Made by a program: the position numbers and the translations under genes. A stretch of DNA of 64,000 nucleotides from Candidatus Dactylopiibacterium carminicum (GTDB lineage Bacteria > Pseudomonadota > Gammaproteobacteria > Burkholderiales > Rhodocyclaceae). The notes under the pieces are model-generated. The model saw only the letters and a program-made list of their open reading frames with translations. It was not told the DNA's origin and ran no database searches. Position 1 is the stretch's first letter. Every line of letters starts with the position of its first letter. The stretch covers positions 26,330 through 90,329 of the forward strand of contig NZ_MDUX01000006.1 of NCBI RefSeq assembly GCF_014736495.1, read 5' to 3'. Below, piece by piece: positions 36,998-46,389 of this stretch.

Positions 36998-37977
36998 TGG
37001 ATCCTCGCCCTGCCTCGCGTCGAATTTGCATTCTGGGTAGCGGCCCCGCCGGGCTGTCCTGTGCACTCTGGGCGCACAACCTGGGGCTCGACCCTAAGCT
37101 GATAGAGCTCAACGCCCAGAGTGGCGGCGCCATGCAGGTCAATTTCCTGACCAATGAATGGGTGCTCGGGCATCGTGGCATGACCGGCCAACAACTGGCT
37201 GCCAATTTCGTCGCGCATGTCGAGGCCCTTGGCATTCCCATTCTTTATGACAGCCGCCCGACCAACATGGAACGCCTGTCAGATGGCAACCTGCAGATCA
37301 CACTGGACACGCCACACGGGATATCCGGCTTCGATGCTGGTGCCGTCGTCATCGCCACCGGTACACGCTTCCGTGCGCGTGAAACGCTGCTCTCGGTTCC
37401 TGGCTTTGCGCAATGCGATCAAGGGCGCATGCGTTTTGGCCCGCACTGCTTCACTCATATAGAAACCCTGGCTGGCCAGCGTCTCCTGATCATCGGTGGT
37501 GGTGACAATGCCTTCGAGAACGCCACGCTGGCCCATGCCGCTGGCGCGCACGTAACCGTGGTGGCGCGTTCGGTATTCCATGCCCAGGAACGTTTCATGA
37601 CTGGCATGCGTACGGCGGGAGCCAAACTCCATGAACACGCCCGACTAGCAAATCTACGGCCAGCGCCTAGCGGCCTGCTGACCACACTGGAGACACCGCA
37701 AGGCAATATCGAAGTGGAAGTCGACCGGCTACATTTGCTGGCAGGCTATCAACCGAATACCGAGTTTCTCAGTGCAGTATTCGGTGCCAGCATTCCCCCA
37801 CTGCAGCGCGACACCGAAGGCTATCTGCAGGTGGACGCCCAATGCCGATGCAGCCAGCCAGGTTTCTATGCCGCTGGCGATGTATGCAATCGGTTGTTCC
37901 CGAGCGTTGTATCTGCCATATCCCAGGGAGCCCAAGCCGCCCGGCAGATCGAACTCGACTACTCCGCTCCGTATTGA
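36997..37977 (+). CDS. FAD/NAD(P)-dependent oxidoreductase, thioredoxin-reductase-like
   Basis: 326 residues from the ATG at 36997 (GGGAGG at 36984-36989). The frame also allows GTG at 36994. FAD-binding CILGSGPAGLSCALWAHNLG, NAD(P)-binding LLIIGGGDNAFENATLAHAAGAHV (given in part) and the FAD closing motif GFYAAGDVCN are present. The CxxC of true thioredoxin reductases is missing, so it is more like ferredoxin-NADP reductase-type or YpdA-like flavoproteins. The electron acceptor is unknown. Followed 14 nt later by a metallo-hydrolase. Confidence 0.8.
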   Translation: MDPRPASRRICILGSGPAGLSCALWAHNLGLDPKLIELNAQSGGAMQVNFLTNEWVLGHRGMTGQQLAANFVAHVEALGIPILYDSRPTNMERLSDGNLQITLDTPHGISGFDAGAVVIATGTRFRARETLLSVPGFAQCDQGRMRFGPHCFTHIETLAGQRLLIIGGGDNAFENATLAHAAGAHVTVVARSVFHAQERFMTGMRTAGAKLHEHARLANLRPAPSGLLTTLETPQGNIEVEVDRLHLLAGYQPNTEFLSAVFGASIPPLQRDTEGYLQVDAQCRCSQPGFYAAGDVCNRLFPSVVSAISQGAQAARQIELDYSAPY

Positions 37978-37991
37978 AAGGCCGGAAATCC

Positions 37992-38636
37992 ATGGCATTG
38001 CGTTACCAGATCATCCCCGTCACACCCTTCATGCAGAACTGCAGCCTGCTGTGGTGTGACCAGACCATGGAGGCTGCCGTTGTCGATCCGGGTGGAGACG
38101 TCGCGCGCATCGAAGCCGCCGTGAATGCCGCTGGCGTAAAGCTGGGCAAGATTCTGCTCACCCACGGTCACCTGGATCATGTAGGCGGCACCGCTGAACT
38201 CTCCAGGCGCCATGACATTCCCATCGAGGGTCCGCAACGGGAAGATGCCTTCTGGCTCGACGCCCTGGCCGAGCAATGCCGGATGTTCGGTTTCCCTCTG
38301 GTTGAAGGTTTCACCCCCACACGCTGGCTGGAGGAAGGCGACAGCATCCAGATCGGTGCCGAGCGCCTGGCCGTGCTGTACACGCCGGGCCACACGCCCG
38401 GCCATGTGATCTTCTTTCATGCAGATACGCGGCTGGCCATCGTAGGCGATGTATTGTTCGCGGGATCAGTCGGTCGTTCTGACTTCCCGCGCGGAGATCA
38501 CCCGACACTGATAGCCTCCATTCGCAGCAAACTATGGCCTTTGGGAAATGATGTCCGCTTCATCCCCGGACATGGTCCGATGTCCAGTTTTGGCGAGGAA
38601 CGCGCAAGCAACCCTTTCGTGGCAGACGGTGTCTGA
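37992..38636 (+). CDS. Metallo-beta-lactamase-fold hydrolase (glyoxalase II-like)
   Basis: 214 residues from the ATG at 37992 (MALRYQIIPVTPFMQNCSLL). Longer frames run back into the previous gene. The metal ligands are clear: THGHLDHVGG (HxHxDH), YTPGHTPGHVIFF, IVGDVLFAGSVGRSD (Asp) and PGHGPMSSFGEE (His). This is the YcbL-like short glyoxalase II group, acting on thioesters such as S-lactoylglutathione. Confidence 0.88.
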   Translation: MALRYQIIPVTPFMQNCSLLWCDQTMEAAVVDPGGDVARIEAAVNAAGVKLGKILLTHGHLDHVGGTAELSRRHDIPIEGPQREDAFWLDALAEQCRMFGFPLVEGFTPTRWLEEGDSIQIGAERLAVLYTPGHTPGHVIFFHADTRLAIVGDVLFAGSVGRSDFPRGDHPTLIASIRSKLWPLGNDVRFIPGHGPMSSFGEERASNPFVADGV

Positions 38637-38783
38637 GCAACATGCCGTACACCACAACCTGCCCGTACAGCCCTTGAGTTTTCGCCCGAAGCAACCGTAA
38701 ACAGAGATGGGAGCGCCTGCAGACCCATCCTGACCCCACCCGGTCAGCCGCCTGCCAGCACACAATAACTACAGGAGAGCGCC

Positions 38784-39491
38784 ATGCGCATCGTCGTGCT
38801 CGAAGATAACCTGACTCAATCTACACTGGTCACCGCTTGGCTACGCAATGCCGGCCATGACGTTCATGAGTTCGCGCTCACACGCGAGCTGCAACGCTTT
38901 TCCAGCCGCGAAAGCGTGGATTTGTACCTGCTCGACTGGATGATGCCCGACATCTCCGGCGAAGCCTTCCTGCGCTGGCTACGCAACGAACGCAATGACG
39001 AGACGCCAGCAATCTTTATCACCTCGCGTGATTCGGAGGACGACATCGTCAATGGGCTGGCTGCCGGCGCCGATGACTTCATCGTCAAACCGGTCAGCCA
39101 ACGCGTACTGCTCTCGCGCATCGAAGCTGTGATCCGTCGCAGCAAACCGCGTGATCCCATCGCACCGCTGGATCTGCCGCCCTACCTCATCGATCCCGAG
39201 CACAAGCGCATCACGCTGAATGGCCAGGAGGTGGAACTCACCGAAAAGGAGTTCGATCTCGCGGTATTCATGTTCCGCAACCTGGGGCGTCTGCTCTCGC
39301 GCGGCCATCTGCTCGAAGCGGTGTGGGGCCGAAATCCCGATCTCGCCACGCGCACGGTGGATACCCATGTTTCCCGCGTGCGCGGCAAGCTGCAGCTCAA
39401 ACCCGAAAACGGCTTCCGTCTGGTACCCACCTACAACTTCGGCTACCGCCTGGAACGCGCTGAGAACGAAACCGAGAGCAACGTCGCCTGA
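38784..39491 (+). CDS. OmpR/PhoB-type response regulator (orphan)
   Basis: 235 residues. Receiver domain (1-118) with EDN acidic pocket, phosphoacceptor in LYLLDWMMPD, TSRDSED and KPV. The winged-helix output domain (about 130-228) contains LTEKEFDLAVFMFRNLGRLLSR, TVDTHVSRVRGKL and GYRLE. No histidine kinase is adjacent on either side, so its partner is elsewhere. AGGAGA lies 5 nt before the ATG. The 147-bp gap upstream may carry a promoter (TTGAGT ... TAAACA), not convincing. The strong terminator at 39600-39636 follows. Confidence 0.92.
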   Translation: MRIVVLEDNLTQSTLVTAWLRNAGHDVHEFALTRELQRFSSRESVDLYLLDWMMPDISGEAFLRWLRNERNDETPAIFITSRDSEDDIVNGLAAGADDFIVKPVSQRVLLSRIEAVIRRSKPRDPIAPLDLPPYLIDPEHKRITLNGQEVELTEKEFDLAVFMFRNLGRLLSRGHLLEAVWGRNPDLATRTVDTHVSRVRGKLQLKPENGFRLVPTYNFGYRLERAENETESNVA

Positions 39492-39599
39492 AAAGCTATT
39501 TCAGGATCTGCAGCAAGAAGCCGTCAGCGGAAAGAAAGCATCGCATGCGCTCCGATCACGGCACAGTAAGATCCTGAACAGGTTCCTGAGCGCCTTCTG

Positions 39600-39636
39600 A
39601 AAAAACCGGCCCCATGCCACATGGGGCCGGTTTTTT
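39600..39636. terminator. Strong bidirectional terminator
   Basis: A perfect 17-bp stem, AAAAAACCGGCCCCATG / CATGGGGCCGGTTTTTT with a 3-nt loop, lies between the convergent response-regulator and lolD genes. It gives a T-run on both strands. Confidence 0.95.
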
Positions 39637-39653
39637 ATGCCTGAAGCCCGCGT

Positions 39654-40346
39654 TCAGGCATCCAGCATGCCATCGGTAATGCTCAGTACTCGGCCCGCAC
39701 GCCTGGCCAGCTCAAGATCATGGGTCACGATGATCAGTGCAGTCCCCAGACGCTGGTTCAGCTCTGTCATGATGCCGAATACGGTAGCCGCAGTATGCCG
39801 ATCCAGATTGCCGGTCGGCTCATCCGCCAGCAGAACCTGGGGCTCGGTCACCAAGGCTCGCGCAATTGCCGCACGCTGGCGTTCTCCACCGGAAAGCTCG
39901 CCCGGCGTGTGCTCTCCGCGATGCCCGAGGCCAACTGCCTCAAGCATCTTCGCTGCCTGCGCATGTGCGTCAGCCGTAGCCAGGCCACGAATCACCAGCG
40001 GCATGGCCACGTTTTCCAATGCAGAAAACTCGGGCAGCAGATGATGGAACTGATAGACGAAGCCCATCGCCTGATTGCGCATACGACCACGCTCGGCCTC
40101 GCTCATACGCGTGAAAGGCTTGCCCAGAAGCTCGACACTGCCAGCAGTCGGTGTATCCAGGCCACCCAACAAATGCAGCAGTGTGCTCTTGCCCGAGCCG
40201 GAAGCCCCAACGATGGCCAGCGTCTCGCCACGCTGCACGGCAAGGCTCACGCCCCGCAGCACCGGTACTGAAGTCTCGCCCGAACCATAGGTCTTGGTCA
40301 GCGCCTCAGCGCGCAGCACGATCTCGTTCACGGCATTCTCACTCAT
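39654..40346 (-). CDS. lolD: Lipoprotein-releasing ABC transporter ATPase LolD
   Basis: 230 residues. Walker [11 protein letters not shown]-loop region [17 protein letters not shown] (a typical LolD sequence), signature LSGGERQR, Walker [12 protein letters not shown], and the His switch VTHDLEL. With LolC/E it extracts outer-membrane lipoproteins from the inner membrane for LolA. Overlaps lolC by 8 nt. Confidence 0.95.
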   Translation of the reverse strand: MSENAVNEIVLRAEALTKTYGSGETSVPVLRGVSLAVQRGETLAIVGASGSGKSTLLHLLGGLDTPTAGSVELLGKPFTRMSEAERGRMRNQAMGFVYQFHHLLPEFSALENVAMPLVIRGLATADAHAQAAKMLEAVGLGHRGEHTPGELSGGERQRAAIARALVTEPQVLLADEPTGNLDRHTAATVFGIMTELNQRLGTALIIVTHDLELARRAGRVLSITDGMLDA

Positions 40347-41592
40347 AGCGCAGGGCCTCCGCTGGATTCACGCGCGAGGCACGCCAGCTCGGATAAAGGG
40401 TGGCGACCAGCGTCAGCACGAAAGCCACGCCGACCACTCCCACCACATCTCCCCACAAGAGTTTGGAGGGAAGGTCCGAGATGTAATACACATCCTTGGC
40501 GAGGAACTGCACGCCAAAGGTCCGCTCGATCCAGGGCACCACAGTGGTGATGTTGAGCGCCAGACTCACGCCGCCCACCACGCCGGCACCCAGGCCGATC
40601 AAGCCCATCACCGCCCCCTGGATCACGAAGATCGCCATCACCGCGGCGGGGCTGGCGCCAAGCGTACGCAGAATGGCGATATCCGCACGCTTGTCCTGAA
40701 CCGCCATGACCAATGCCGACACGATGTTGAAGGCAGCCACCGCCACGATCAGCGTGAGGATGATGAACATCACGGTCTTTTCCATCTGCACGGCGCGGAA
40801 GAAATTGGCGTGGCTCTGCGTCCAGTCCGTCACGTAGGCATCAGGCGGCAGCTGCTGCGACAACTGGCGGGACACACGCGGGGCATCGAACAGTTCCTTC
40901 AGGCGCAACCGCACACCACTGACAGCATCGCCCATCTGGTAGAGCACCTGCGCATCTTGGATGTTGAGCAGCGCCAGCCCGGAATCGAATTCATACATAC
41001 CGGCCTCGAAAATGCCCACCAACCGGAACTGCTTCACACGCGGCAGCACGGCCGCCGGCGTCACCAGTCCCTGAGGTGCGATCAAGGTCACCTTGTCCCC
41101 CACCCGTGCGCCCAGGGCCATCGCCAGCTCGCGCCCGAGAATCACGCCGAACTCACCGGGGCGCAGATCCGTGAGCACACCTGCCTTCATCTTGCTGGCG
41201 AATTCGGCTACACCCTCCTCGCGCACCGGATCGATGCCGCGCACGATGGCTCCGCGCACGCTCTGGTCGATGGAGAACATCGCCTGCTGCTGCACGAAGG
41301 GAGCCGAGGCCAACACCTCGGGGCGCCCCTCGGCAAGCTTCGCGACCTGTTCCCAGTCACGCAGCTCACCGTCGTAGCCCATGATCTGCGCATGCGCTGC
41401 CACGCCCAGAATGCGCGAGCGCAACTCGTCCTGAAAGCCATTCATGACCGACAGCACCACGATCAGGGCCATCACGCCCAGCGCGATACCCGCCATCGAG
41501 ACAAAGGAGATGAAGGAGATGAAGCTGCCACCCGAGGCATTGCGGCGTTTGGCGCGCACGTAGCGCAGCCCGACAAGTATGGGAAATTTCAT
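40339..41592 (-). CDS. lolC: Lipoprotein-releasing ABC transporter permease LolC/E
   Basis: 417 residues with one N-terminal membrane helix ([21 protein letters not shown]), a large periplasmic MacB-like domain, and three C-terminal helices in the FtsX domain. The N-terminal [20 protein letters not shown] is typical of LolC/LolE. Only one permease gene is present, so the complex is probably a homodimer (LolF-like arrangement). The gene is divergent from the RpfE-like/recJ pair. Confidence 0.93.
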   Translation of the reverse strand: MKFPILVGLRYVRAKRRNASGGSFISFISFVSMAGIALGVMALIVVLSVMNGFQDELRSRILGVAAHAQIMGYDGELRDWEQVAKLAEGRPEVLASAPFVQQQAMFSIDQSVRGAIVRGIDPVREEGVAEFASKMKAGVLTDLRPGEFGVILGRELAMALGARVGDKVTLIAPQGLVTPAAVLPRVKQFRLVGIFEAGMYEFDSGLALLNIQDAQVLYQMGDAVSGVRLRLKELFDAPRVSRQLSQQLPPDAYVTDWTQSHANFFRAVQMEKTVMFIILTLIVAVAAFNIVSALVMAVQDKRADIAILRTLGASPAAVMAIFVIQGAVMGLIGLGAGVVGGVSLALNITTVVPWIERTFGVQFLAKDVYYISDLPSKLLWGDVVGVVGVAFVLTLVATLYPSWRASRVNPAEALRYE

Positions 41593-41690
41593 GGCGCGGC
41601 AATGCTACACTGCCCGCGCCCACCGCGCACTTGCCCCCTTCTACAGAACTTCCCGTTCCTGCCGTGGAACCCGCCGCACAAACCACCCTG

Positions 41691-42713
41691 ATGCCTTCGG
41701 AACACGATCCGCGCGTGCGCACGCTGCACTGTCTCCTGCCAGGCCTGGCCTGGCCCGTGCCCGGTCAGACATCTCTTCCCCCTGTGCCCGCACTGGCAGC
41801 CCTGCTCGGCCGTGCGCACTGCCGGCACGAGGCGGCCCAGCCATGGTCGCACTGGCTGGCCACACACTGCGGTAGACAAGGATGGGGATTATTGCGCCGT
41901 CTGGGGGAAGAAGATGGTGCCGTACGCCCTGGCCGCTGGTTATGTGCCGATCCCGTCCATTTGCATATGACACGCGATGCGCTTCTACTGCGTGGCCCCG
42001 ATGAGCTCGACGTCGACACGCAGGAGAGCCTTGCCCTGGTCGATACCCTGAATCAGGAGTTCAGCGAATTGGGCCAATTTCACGTGGCCACGCCACAACG
42101 CTGGTATCTGCAGTTGCGCGGGCCCGCTCAGGCCGACTTCCATCCGCTGGTCGATGTACTCGGGCGCCCTGTCAGCCAGTTCACACCCGAAGGCACGGAC
42201 GCCCGCCGCTGGAATCTGCACGCCAACGCCATCCAGATCCTGCTGCACAACCATCCGGTGAACGCCGCGCGCCAGGCGCGGGGTGCCCTGCCGATCAACG
42301 GGCTGTGGTTATGGGGCGCGGGGGAGCCTGATACCGGACTGCCCGCACTACCGGCCATCCTCAGCGAGGATCCGCTGCTGCGCGGCTTCGCCCGCCATCA
42401 CGGTGCCGGCATCGTTGCCGACGCCGATTCGTTGCTGGCCAGCGGTGGCTGGTGGCATGACAGCCGTCTGCATCAAGCCATGCTGGCCACCGATCCTCAT
42501 GCCTGGCTAACGGCTCTGGCCGAGCTGGAGGACGTGCTGTTCCGCCCCTTGCTCACAGCGTGGCGCGCGGGCCGGATCGATGCGTTGTACCTGCACGCGC
42601 CTGGCGATCAGCACGCCCTGACGGCAACGCTCACACGGCGTGCACGCTGGGCCTTGTGGCGTCGCCCCCTCTCACCGGCCAGGCTCTCGGCCTTGCTTCA
42701 AGGAAGCGCATGA
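41691..42713 (+). CDS. RpfE-like conserved protein (phosphoglycerate-mutase-related)
   Basis: 340 residues from the first ATG in frame (41691, MPSEHDPRVRTLHCLLPGL). A TTG at 41631 would add 20 residues. Conserved-looking segments: HMTRDALLLRGPDELDVDTQ, WYLQL, PINGLWLWGAG and DALYLHAPGDQHALT. Comparable proteins sit just before recJ in many beta- and gammaproteobacteria, including rpfE of Xanthomonas, and are sometimes labelled phosphoglycerate mutase, but no catalytic motif of that enzyme is evident. The stop overlaps the recJ start (ATGA). Confidence 0.7.
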   Translation: MPSEHDPRVRTLHCLLPGLAWPVPGQTSLPPVPALAALLGRAHCRHEAAQPWSHWLATHCGRQGWGLLRRLGEEDGAVRPGRWLCADPVHLHMTRDALLLRGPDELDVDTQESLALVDTLNQEFSELGQFHVATPQRWYLQLRGPAQADFHPLVDVLGRPVSQFTPEGTDARRWNLHANAIQILLHNHPVNAARQARGALPINGLWLWGAGEPDTGLPALPAILSEDPLLRGFARHHGAGIVADADSLLASGGWWHDSRLHQAMLATDPHAWLTALAELEDVLFRPLLTAWRAGRIDALYLHAPGDQHALTATLTRRARWALWRRPLSPARLSALLQGSA

Positions 42714-44419
42714 CCCGCCTGCTTCATCGCCAGACCGCCCCCAAGCTCGCCAGACAGTTGCAGCAGGGGGGATTGCATCCACTGCTCGCTCGCCTTTATG
42801 CCGCGCGGGGCATACACAGCGTGGCAGAGCTGCGCGAGGATCTCGGTGGCCTGCTGCCACCCGCCGGTCTCAAGGATATCGACCGAGCGGCCACCCTGCT
42901 CGCCGACACCGTGATGCGGGGCGAGCGCATCGTCATCGTCGCCGACTACGATTGCGATGGCGCCACCGCCTGCGCCGTGGGCATGCGTGCACTGCGCATG
43001 ATGGGGGCAATGGACTTGCATTATTTCGTGCCCGATCGCGCCATCCATGGCTACGGTCTGTCGCCCGCCGTGGTGGCAGAAGTGGCACAGCTGCAACCGC
43101 ACCTGTTGCTGACCGTGGACAATGGCGTCGCCAGCGTGAGTGGCGTGGCCGCCGCACAGGCAGCGGGTATGCAGGTACTGGTAACCGATCACCACCTCCC
43201 GGGCGACCAGTTGCCCGACGCCGAAGTCATCGTCAATCCCAATCAGCCGGAATGCGGTTTCGCCAGCAAGGCACTGGCCGGCGTCGGCGTGATGTTCTAC
43301 GTGGCATTGGCGCTGCGCGCCGAGCTGCGCGCGCGTGGCTGGTTCAACGATGCCCGGCCCGAGCCCAATCTTGCCAGCCTGCTCGACCTCGTCGCCCTGG
43401 GCACCGTGGCCGACGTGGTGCCCCTGGATGCCAACAACCGCCTGCTGGTGCGCCAGGGGATCGCCCGCATGCGCGCCGGGCGCATGAGTGCCGGCGTACG
43501 CGCGCTGTTTGCCGCCGCCGGTCGCGCGCCCGAGCGCGCCTCCACCTTCGATATGGGCTTTGCGCTGGGCCCGCGCCTGAATGCCGCAGGCCGCCTCACC
43601 GACATGCGCCTGGGCATCGAGTGTCTGCTCACCGACGATTTCGCCCGTGCACTGAACCTCGCACGCGAACTCGACAGTCTCAACCGCGAACGCCGCAACA
43701 TCGAGCAGGAAATGCGTGAAGCCGCACAGCTGCAACTGGACGTTTCGGCGCTCGACAATGGCCCGGCCATCTCCTTGTTCGAGCCCGAATGGCATCAAGG
43801 CGTGATCGGCATCGTCGCCGGGCGCATCAAGGATCAGACCCATCGCCCGACCATCGCGTTCGCCCGTGCTGACGATCATGACGGCGACGGCGAGCTGAAG
43901 GGCTCCGGCCGATCAATTCCGGCGCTGCACCTGCGGGATGCGCTGGATCTCATCTCCAAACGTCATCCTGAGCTGATCCTGCGCTTTGGCGGGCATGCCA
44001 TGGCGGCCGGCCTCTCCATCCGCGAAACCGATTTCGAACGCTTCCGCACACTTTTTGCCGAAACGGTAGCCAGCCTGACCCGCCCGGAAGACCTGCAGCG
44101 CTGCCTGCAAACCGACGGCTCGCTGGAAACCGGATACATGAATCTCGAAACCGCACGCCTGCTGGAAGCTGAGATCTGGGGCCAGGGGTTTCCCGCACCA
44201 CTGTTCGAAGACGTATTCCAAGTGGAGCGGCAGCGCCTGCTCAAGGACAGGCACCTGAAACTTCAGCTTTCCAAGCCCGGCGCGGTCTTCGAGGCTATCC
44301 ATTTCAATTGCGCCGATGCCCTGCCGCCCCGCATCCGCGCAGCCTATCGCCTGGCCAGCAACGAGTATCAGGGCACCAGCAGCCTGCAACTGATGCTTGA
44401 GTACTACGAACCGGCCTGA
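42710..44419 (+). CDS. recJ: Single-stranded-DNA-specific exonuclease RecJ
   Basis: 569 residues from the ATG at 42710, 4 nt before the previous stop. DHH/DHHA1 phosphoesterase: [39 protein letters not shown], then the DHHA1 region with [24 protein letters not shown] and [13 protein letters not shown], and the OB-fold tail ([20 protein letters not shown]). A 5'-3' exonuclease in RecF recombination and mismatch repair. Confidence 0.97.
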   Translation: MTRLLHRQTAPKLARQLQQGGLHPLLARLYAARGIHSVAELREDLGGLLPPAGLKDIDRAATLLADTVMRGERIVIVADYDCDGATACAVGMRALRMMGAMDLHYFVPDRAIHGYGLSPAVVAEVAQLQPHLLLTVDNGVASVSGVAAAQAAGMQVLVTDHHLPGDQLPDAEVIVNPNQPECGFASKALAGVGVMFYVALALRAELRARGWFNDARPEPNLASLLDLVALGTVADVVPLDANNRLLVRQGIARMRAGRMSAGVRALFAAAGRAPERASTFDMGFALGPRLNAAGRLTDMRLGIECLLTDDFARALNLARELDSLNRERRNIEQEMREAAQLQLDVSALDNGPAISLFEPEWHQGVIGIVAGRIKDQTHRPTIAFARADDHDGDGELKGSGRSIPALHLRDALDLISKRHPELILRFGGHAMAAGLSIRETDFERFRTLFAETVASLTRPEDLQRCLQTDGSLETGYMNLETARLLEAEIWGQGFPAPLFEDVFQVERQRLLKDRHLKLQLSKPGAVFEAIHFNCADALPPRIRAAYRLASNEYQGTSSLQLMLEYYEPA

Positions 44420-44472
44420 CACACGGATCGCCAGCAAATTCCCTGCCCTTTCGGGATAAGGTCATTCCCTGT

Positions 44473-44499
44473 TCAAGCAACGCCGGCGCATGCCGTAAA
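44473..44499 (+). promoter_or_regulatory. Sigma28 (FliA)-type promoter of the chemotaxis operon
   Basis: TCAA (44473-44476), exactly 15 nt, then GCCGTAAA (44492-44499), close to the flagellar consensus TAAA/TCAA-N15-GCCGATAA and 34 nt before the first chemoreceptor gene. This places the che operon in the flagellar regulon. Confidence 0.6.
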
Positions 44500-44532
44500 G
44501 CATGTAGCCCCAAGCACCACAGGAACCGGTCC

Positions 44533-45678
44533 ATGAAGCCAGCCACCGCACAAGAATCAGCCATTACTCCGGGTTTCTACCTGATCGCACTGATCAACCT
44601 GGTCCTGCTCTCCGCCCTCGCCAGCACCTGGTGGATAGGCCTCATCGCAGGCCTGCTCTGTGCCGGCCTGCTCTGGTGGTGCTGGCCGCGACCGCGCGTG
44701 ACGGAACAAGTTGTCGTCGACAGCGAGCCTACACTTCAGCAGCAGGACAAGCCCGCACAGCGCTATCTCTCCGTCGTGCACGGCGTGGTTCCCCTTTGGC
44801 GGCGCCACATCATCGCGGTACAGGATCAGATCCGGGATGCCATTGAGGCATTGACCGGCCGCTTCGCCGGGCTGGCCTCCCAGCTTGGTCGGGTTGCGGG
44901 TGGCAACAGTGGCAGCGACGCCGCATTGCATGCCGTGGCGGAAGCCGAGCGTGGGTTGCAGGAAATCAGCGCCACACTGGGCAAGACGCGCGAAGTCACC
45001 GATACGTTGGTCAACCAGATCACCACGGTGGCCAGCCACATGAGCAATCTGCGCCAGATGGCCGAACAGGTTGGCGCCATCGCCAACCAGACCAATCTGC
45101 TCGCCCTCAATGCCGCCATCGAAGCGGCACGCGCAGGAGAGGCCGGCCGCGGATTCGCCGTGGTGGCTGATGAGGTGCGCAAACTTTCCTCGCAGTCGGC
45201 CGATACCGGCAAGCACATCAGTCAGACCATCAAGGCCGTGGATGAAGCCATGCAGCACGCGCTTGATCTCTCGCGCAGCACCGCCAGTGAGCAGCAGGAC
45301 ATGGTGCAGCGTTCCGAAGTCACGGCGGACTCCATCATCAATGAATTCAGGGCCGTCACCGAGGCCATGCAGCAGGAGATGCAGACGCTGCAGGAAGAGC
45401 GCCAGTCCGTGCAGGGCGATCTTGAACAGGTGCTGATCAGCCTGCAGTTCCAGGATCGCGTCAATCAGATCATCGAGCATGTCAGCAAGGACATGGCGCG
45501 CCTGGACGAGCTCTCACAACGCGCCTCCACCAACGGTTTGAGCAATGTCGAGATAGGTTCTGCAGAAGAATGGCAGGCCAAGCTGGCCGCCAGTTACACC
45601 ATGCTGGAGCAGCATCAAGTACACCAAGGCCAGAATACTGGCCGGGTGGCACCTTCAGAAGCCATCACCTTCTTCTGA
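44533..45678 (+). CDS. Methyl-accepting chemotaxis protein without periplasmic sensor
   Basis: 381 residues. Two closely spaced N-terminal membrane segments (about 12-52) with almost no periplasmic loop, then a cytoplasmic region and a signalling hairpin: [20 protein letters not shown], then [21 protein letters not shown]. The C-terminal 80 residues ([22 protein letters not shown]) are typical of a receptor type found within che operons. It cannot bind external ligands and may sense membrane or cytoplasmic state. First gene after the sigma28-type promoter. Confidence 0.9.
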   Translation: MKPATAQESAITPGFYLIALINLVLLSALASTWWIGLIAGLLCAGLLWWCWPRPRVTEQVVVDSEPTLQQQDKPAQRYLSVVHGVVPLWRRHIIAVQDQIRDAIEALTGRFAGLASQLGRVAGGNSGSDAALHAVAEAERGLQEISATLGKTREVTDTLVNQITTVASHMSNLRQMAEQVGAIANQTNLLALNAAIEAARAGEAGRGFAVVADEVRKLSSQSADTGKHISQTIKAVDEAMQHALDLSRSTASEQQDMVQRSEVTADSIINEFRAVTEAMQQEMQTLQEERQSVQGDLEQVLISLQFQDRVNQIIEHVSKDMARLDELSQRASTNGLSNVEIGSAEEWQAKLAASYTMLEQHQVHQGQNTGRVAPSEAITFF

Positions 45679-45696
45679 CGAGCCAGGAGCCCCTCG

Positions 45697-46140
45697 ATGG
45701 CAAAAACGATCCTGATCGTTGACGACTCGATGAGCCTGCGCACCACCCTGGGCATCGCACTCAAGGGCGCGGGCTACGATGTGGTCGAGGCCGTGGATGG
45801 CAAGGATGGCCTTACCAAGCTCGACGGCCGCAAGTACAACCTGATCATCTCCGATGTAAACATGCCCAACATGGACGGGCTCAGCTTCGTGAAGTCCGCG
45901 AAGGCCATGCAGGCCTACCGCTTCACGCCGATCCTGATGCTCACCACCGAAGGGGATGCCACCAAGATGGCGGAAGGCAAGGCTGCAGGCGTACGCGTCT
46001 AGGTACTCAAGCCTTTCCAGCCGCCTGCCCTACTGGACGCCGTAGCCAAACTGGTCAGCGCACAAGCGCATCAGAGGAGGCTTCATGAGCCTTTCCATCC
46101 TCACGCCAGGCCCACAGATGCTCGCCGAACTCTCGGGTGA
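45697..46140 (+). pseudogene. cheY: CheY-like response regulator interrupted by an amber codon
   Basis: The first 101 codons (45697-46002) give a normal receiver: ILIVDDSMSLRTTLG, phosphoacceptor in LIISDVNMPNMDGL, and LMLTTEGD. The TAG at 46000-46002 stands where CheY proteins have a conserved Trp before (V/L)xKPF. The next in-frame codons read VLKPFQPPALLDAVAKLVSA, the missing switch lysine and last helix. A single TGG to TAG change explains it. The product lacks the essential lysine and alpha5 face. Reading past TAG would run to 46138-46140 and overlap the STAS gene. Sequencing error or suppressor readthrough are alternatives. Confidence 0.8.
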
Positions 46141-46381
46141 GCTGACCGTCGCGCAAGCGGCGGAAGTCCGTGACGCGCTGGCTCTGGCGCTCACGACCTC
46201 GGAGCAGCTCACCCTGGATCTGGGGGGCCTCGAGGAAATCGACGTGGCCGGACTGCAAGTGTTGCTGGCACTGGCCAGCGAACCTCATCCCGTCCATTTC
46301 ACCAATCCATCCCCTTTTTTGCTGCGCCTTGCCGGGTTGCTGCAGCTTGAGCCCCTGCAGCAACGCTTCTCCACGAACTAG
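46085..46381 (+). CDS. STAS-domain protein of the chemotaxis operon
   Basis: 98 residues with the STAS (anti-sigma-antagonist-like) pattern: LSGELTVAQAAEVRDALALA, LTLDLGGLEEIDVAGLQVLL. The usual phosphorylatable Ser/Thr is replaced by DVAG, so phospho-switching is uncertain. Similar proteins lie between cheY and cheA in many proteobacterial che clusters. A strong site (GAGGAGG) precedes the ATG. It may respond to the adjacent histidine kinase or act as a scaffold. Confidence 0.82.
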   Translation: MSLSILTPGPQMLAELSGELTVAQAAEVRDALALALTTSEQLTLDLGGLEEIDVAGLQVLLALASEPHPVHFTNPSPFLLRLAGLLQLEPLQQRFSTN

Positions 46382-46389
46382 GAGCTGCC

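Noticed and set aside
39492..39599. Apparent 36-residue tail (EKLFQDLQQEAVSG...) after the response regulator
   Set aside because: It is in a frame that overlaps the regulator gene and has no start codon or ribosome-binding site of its own.
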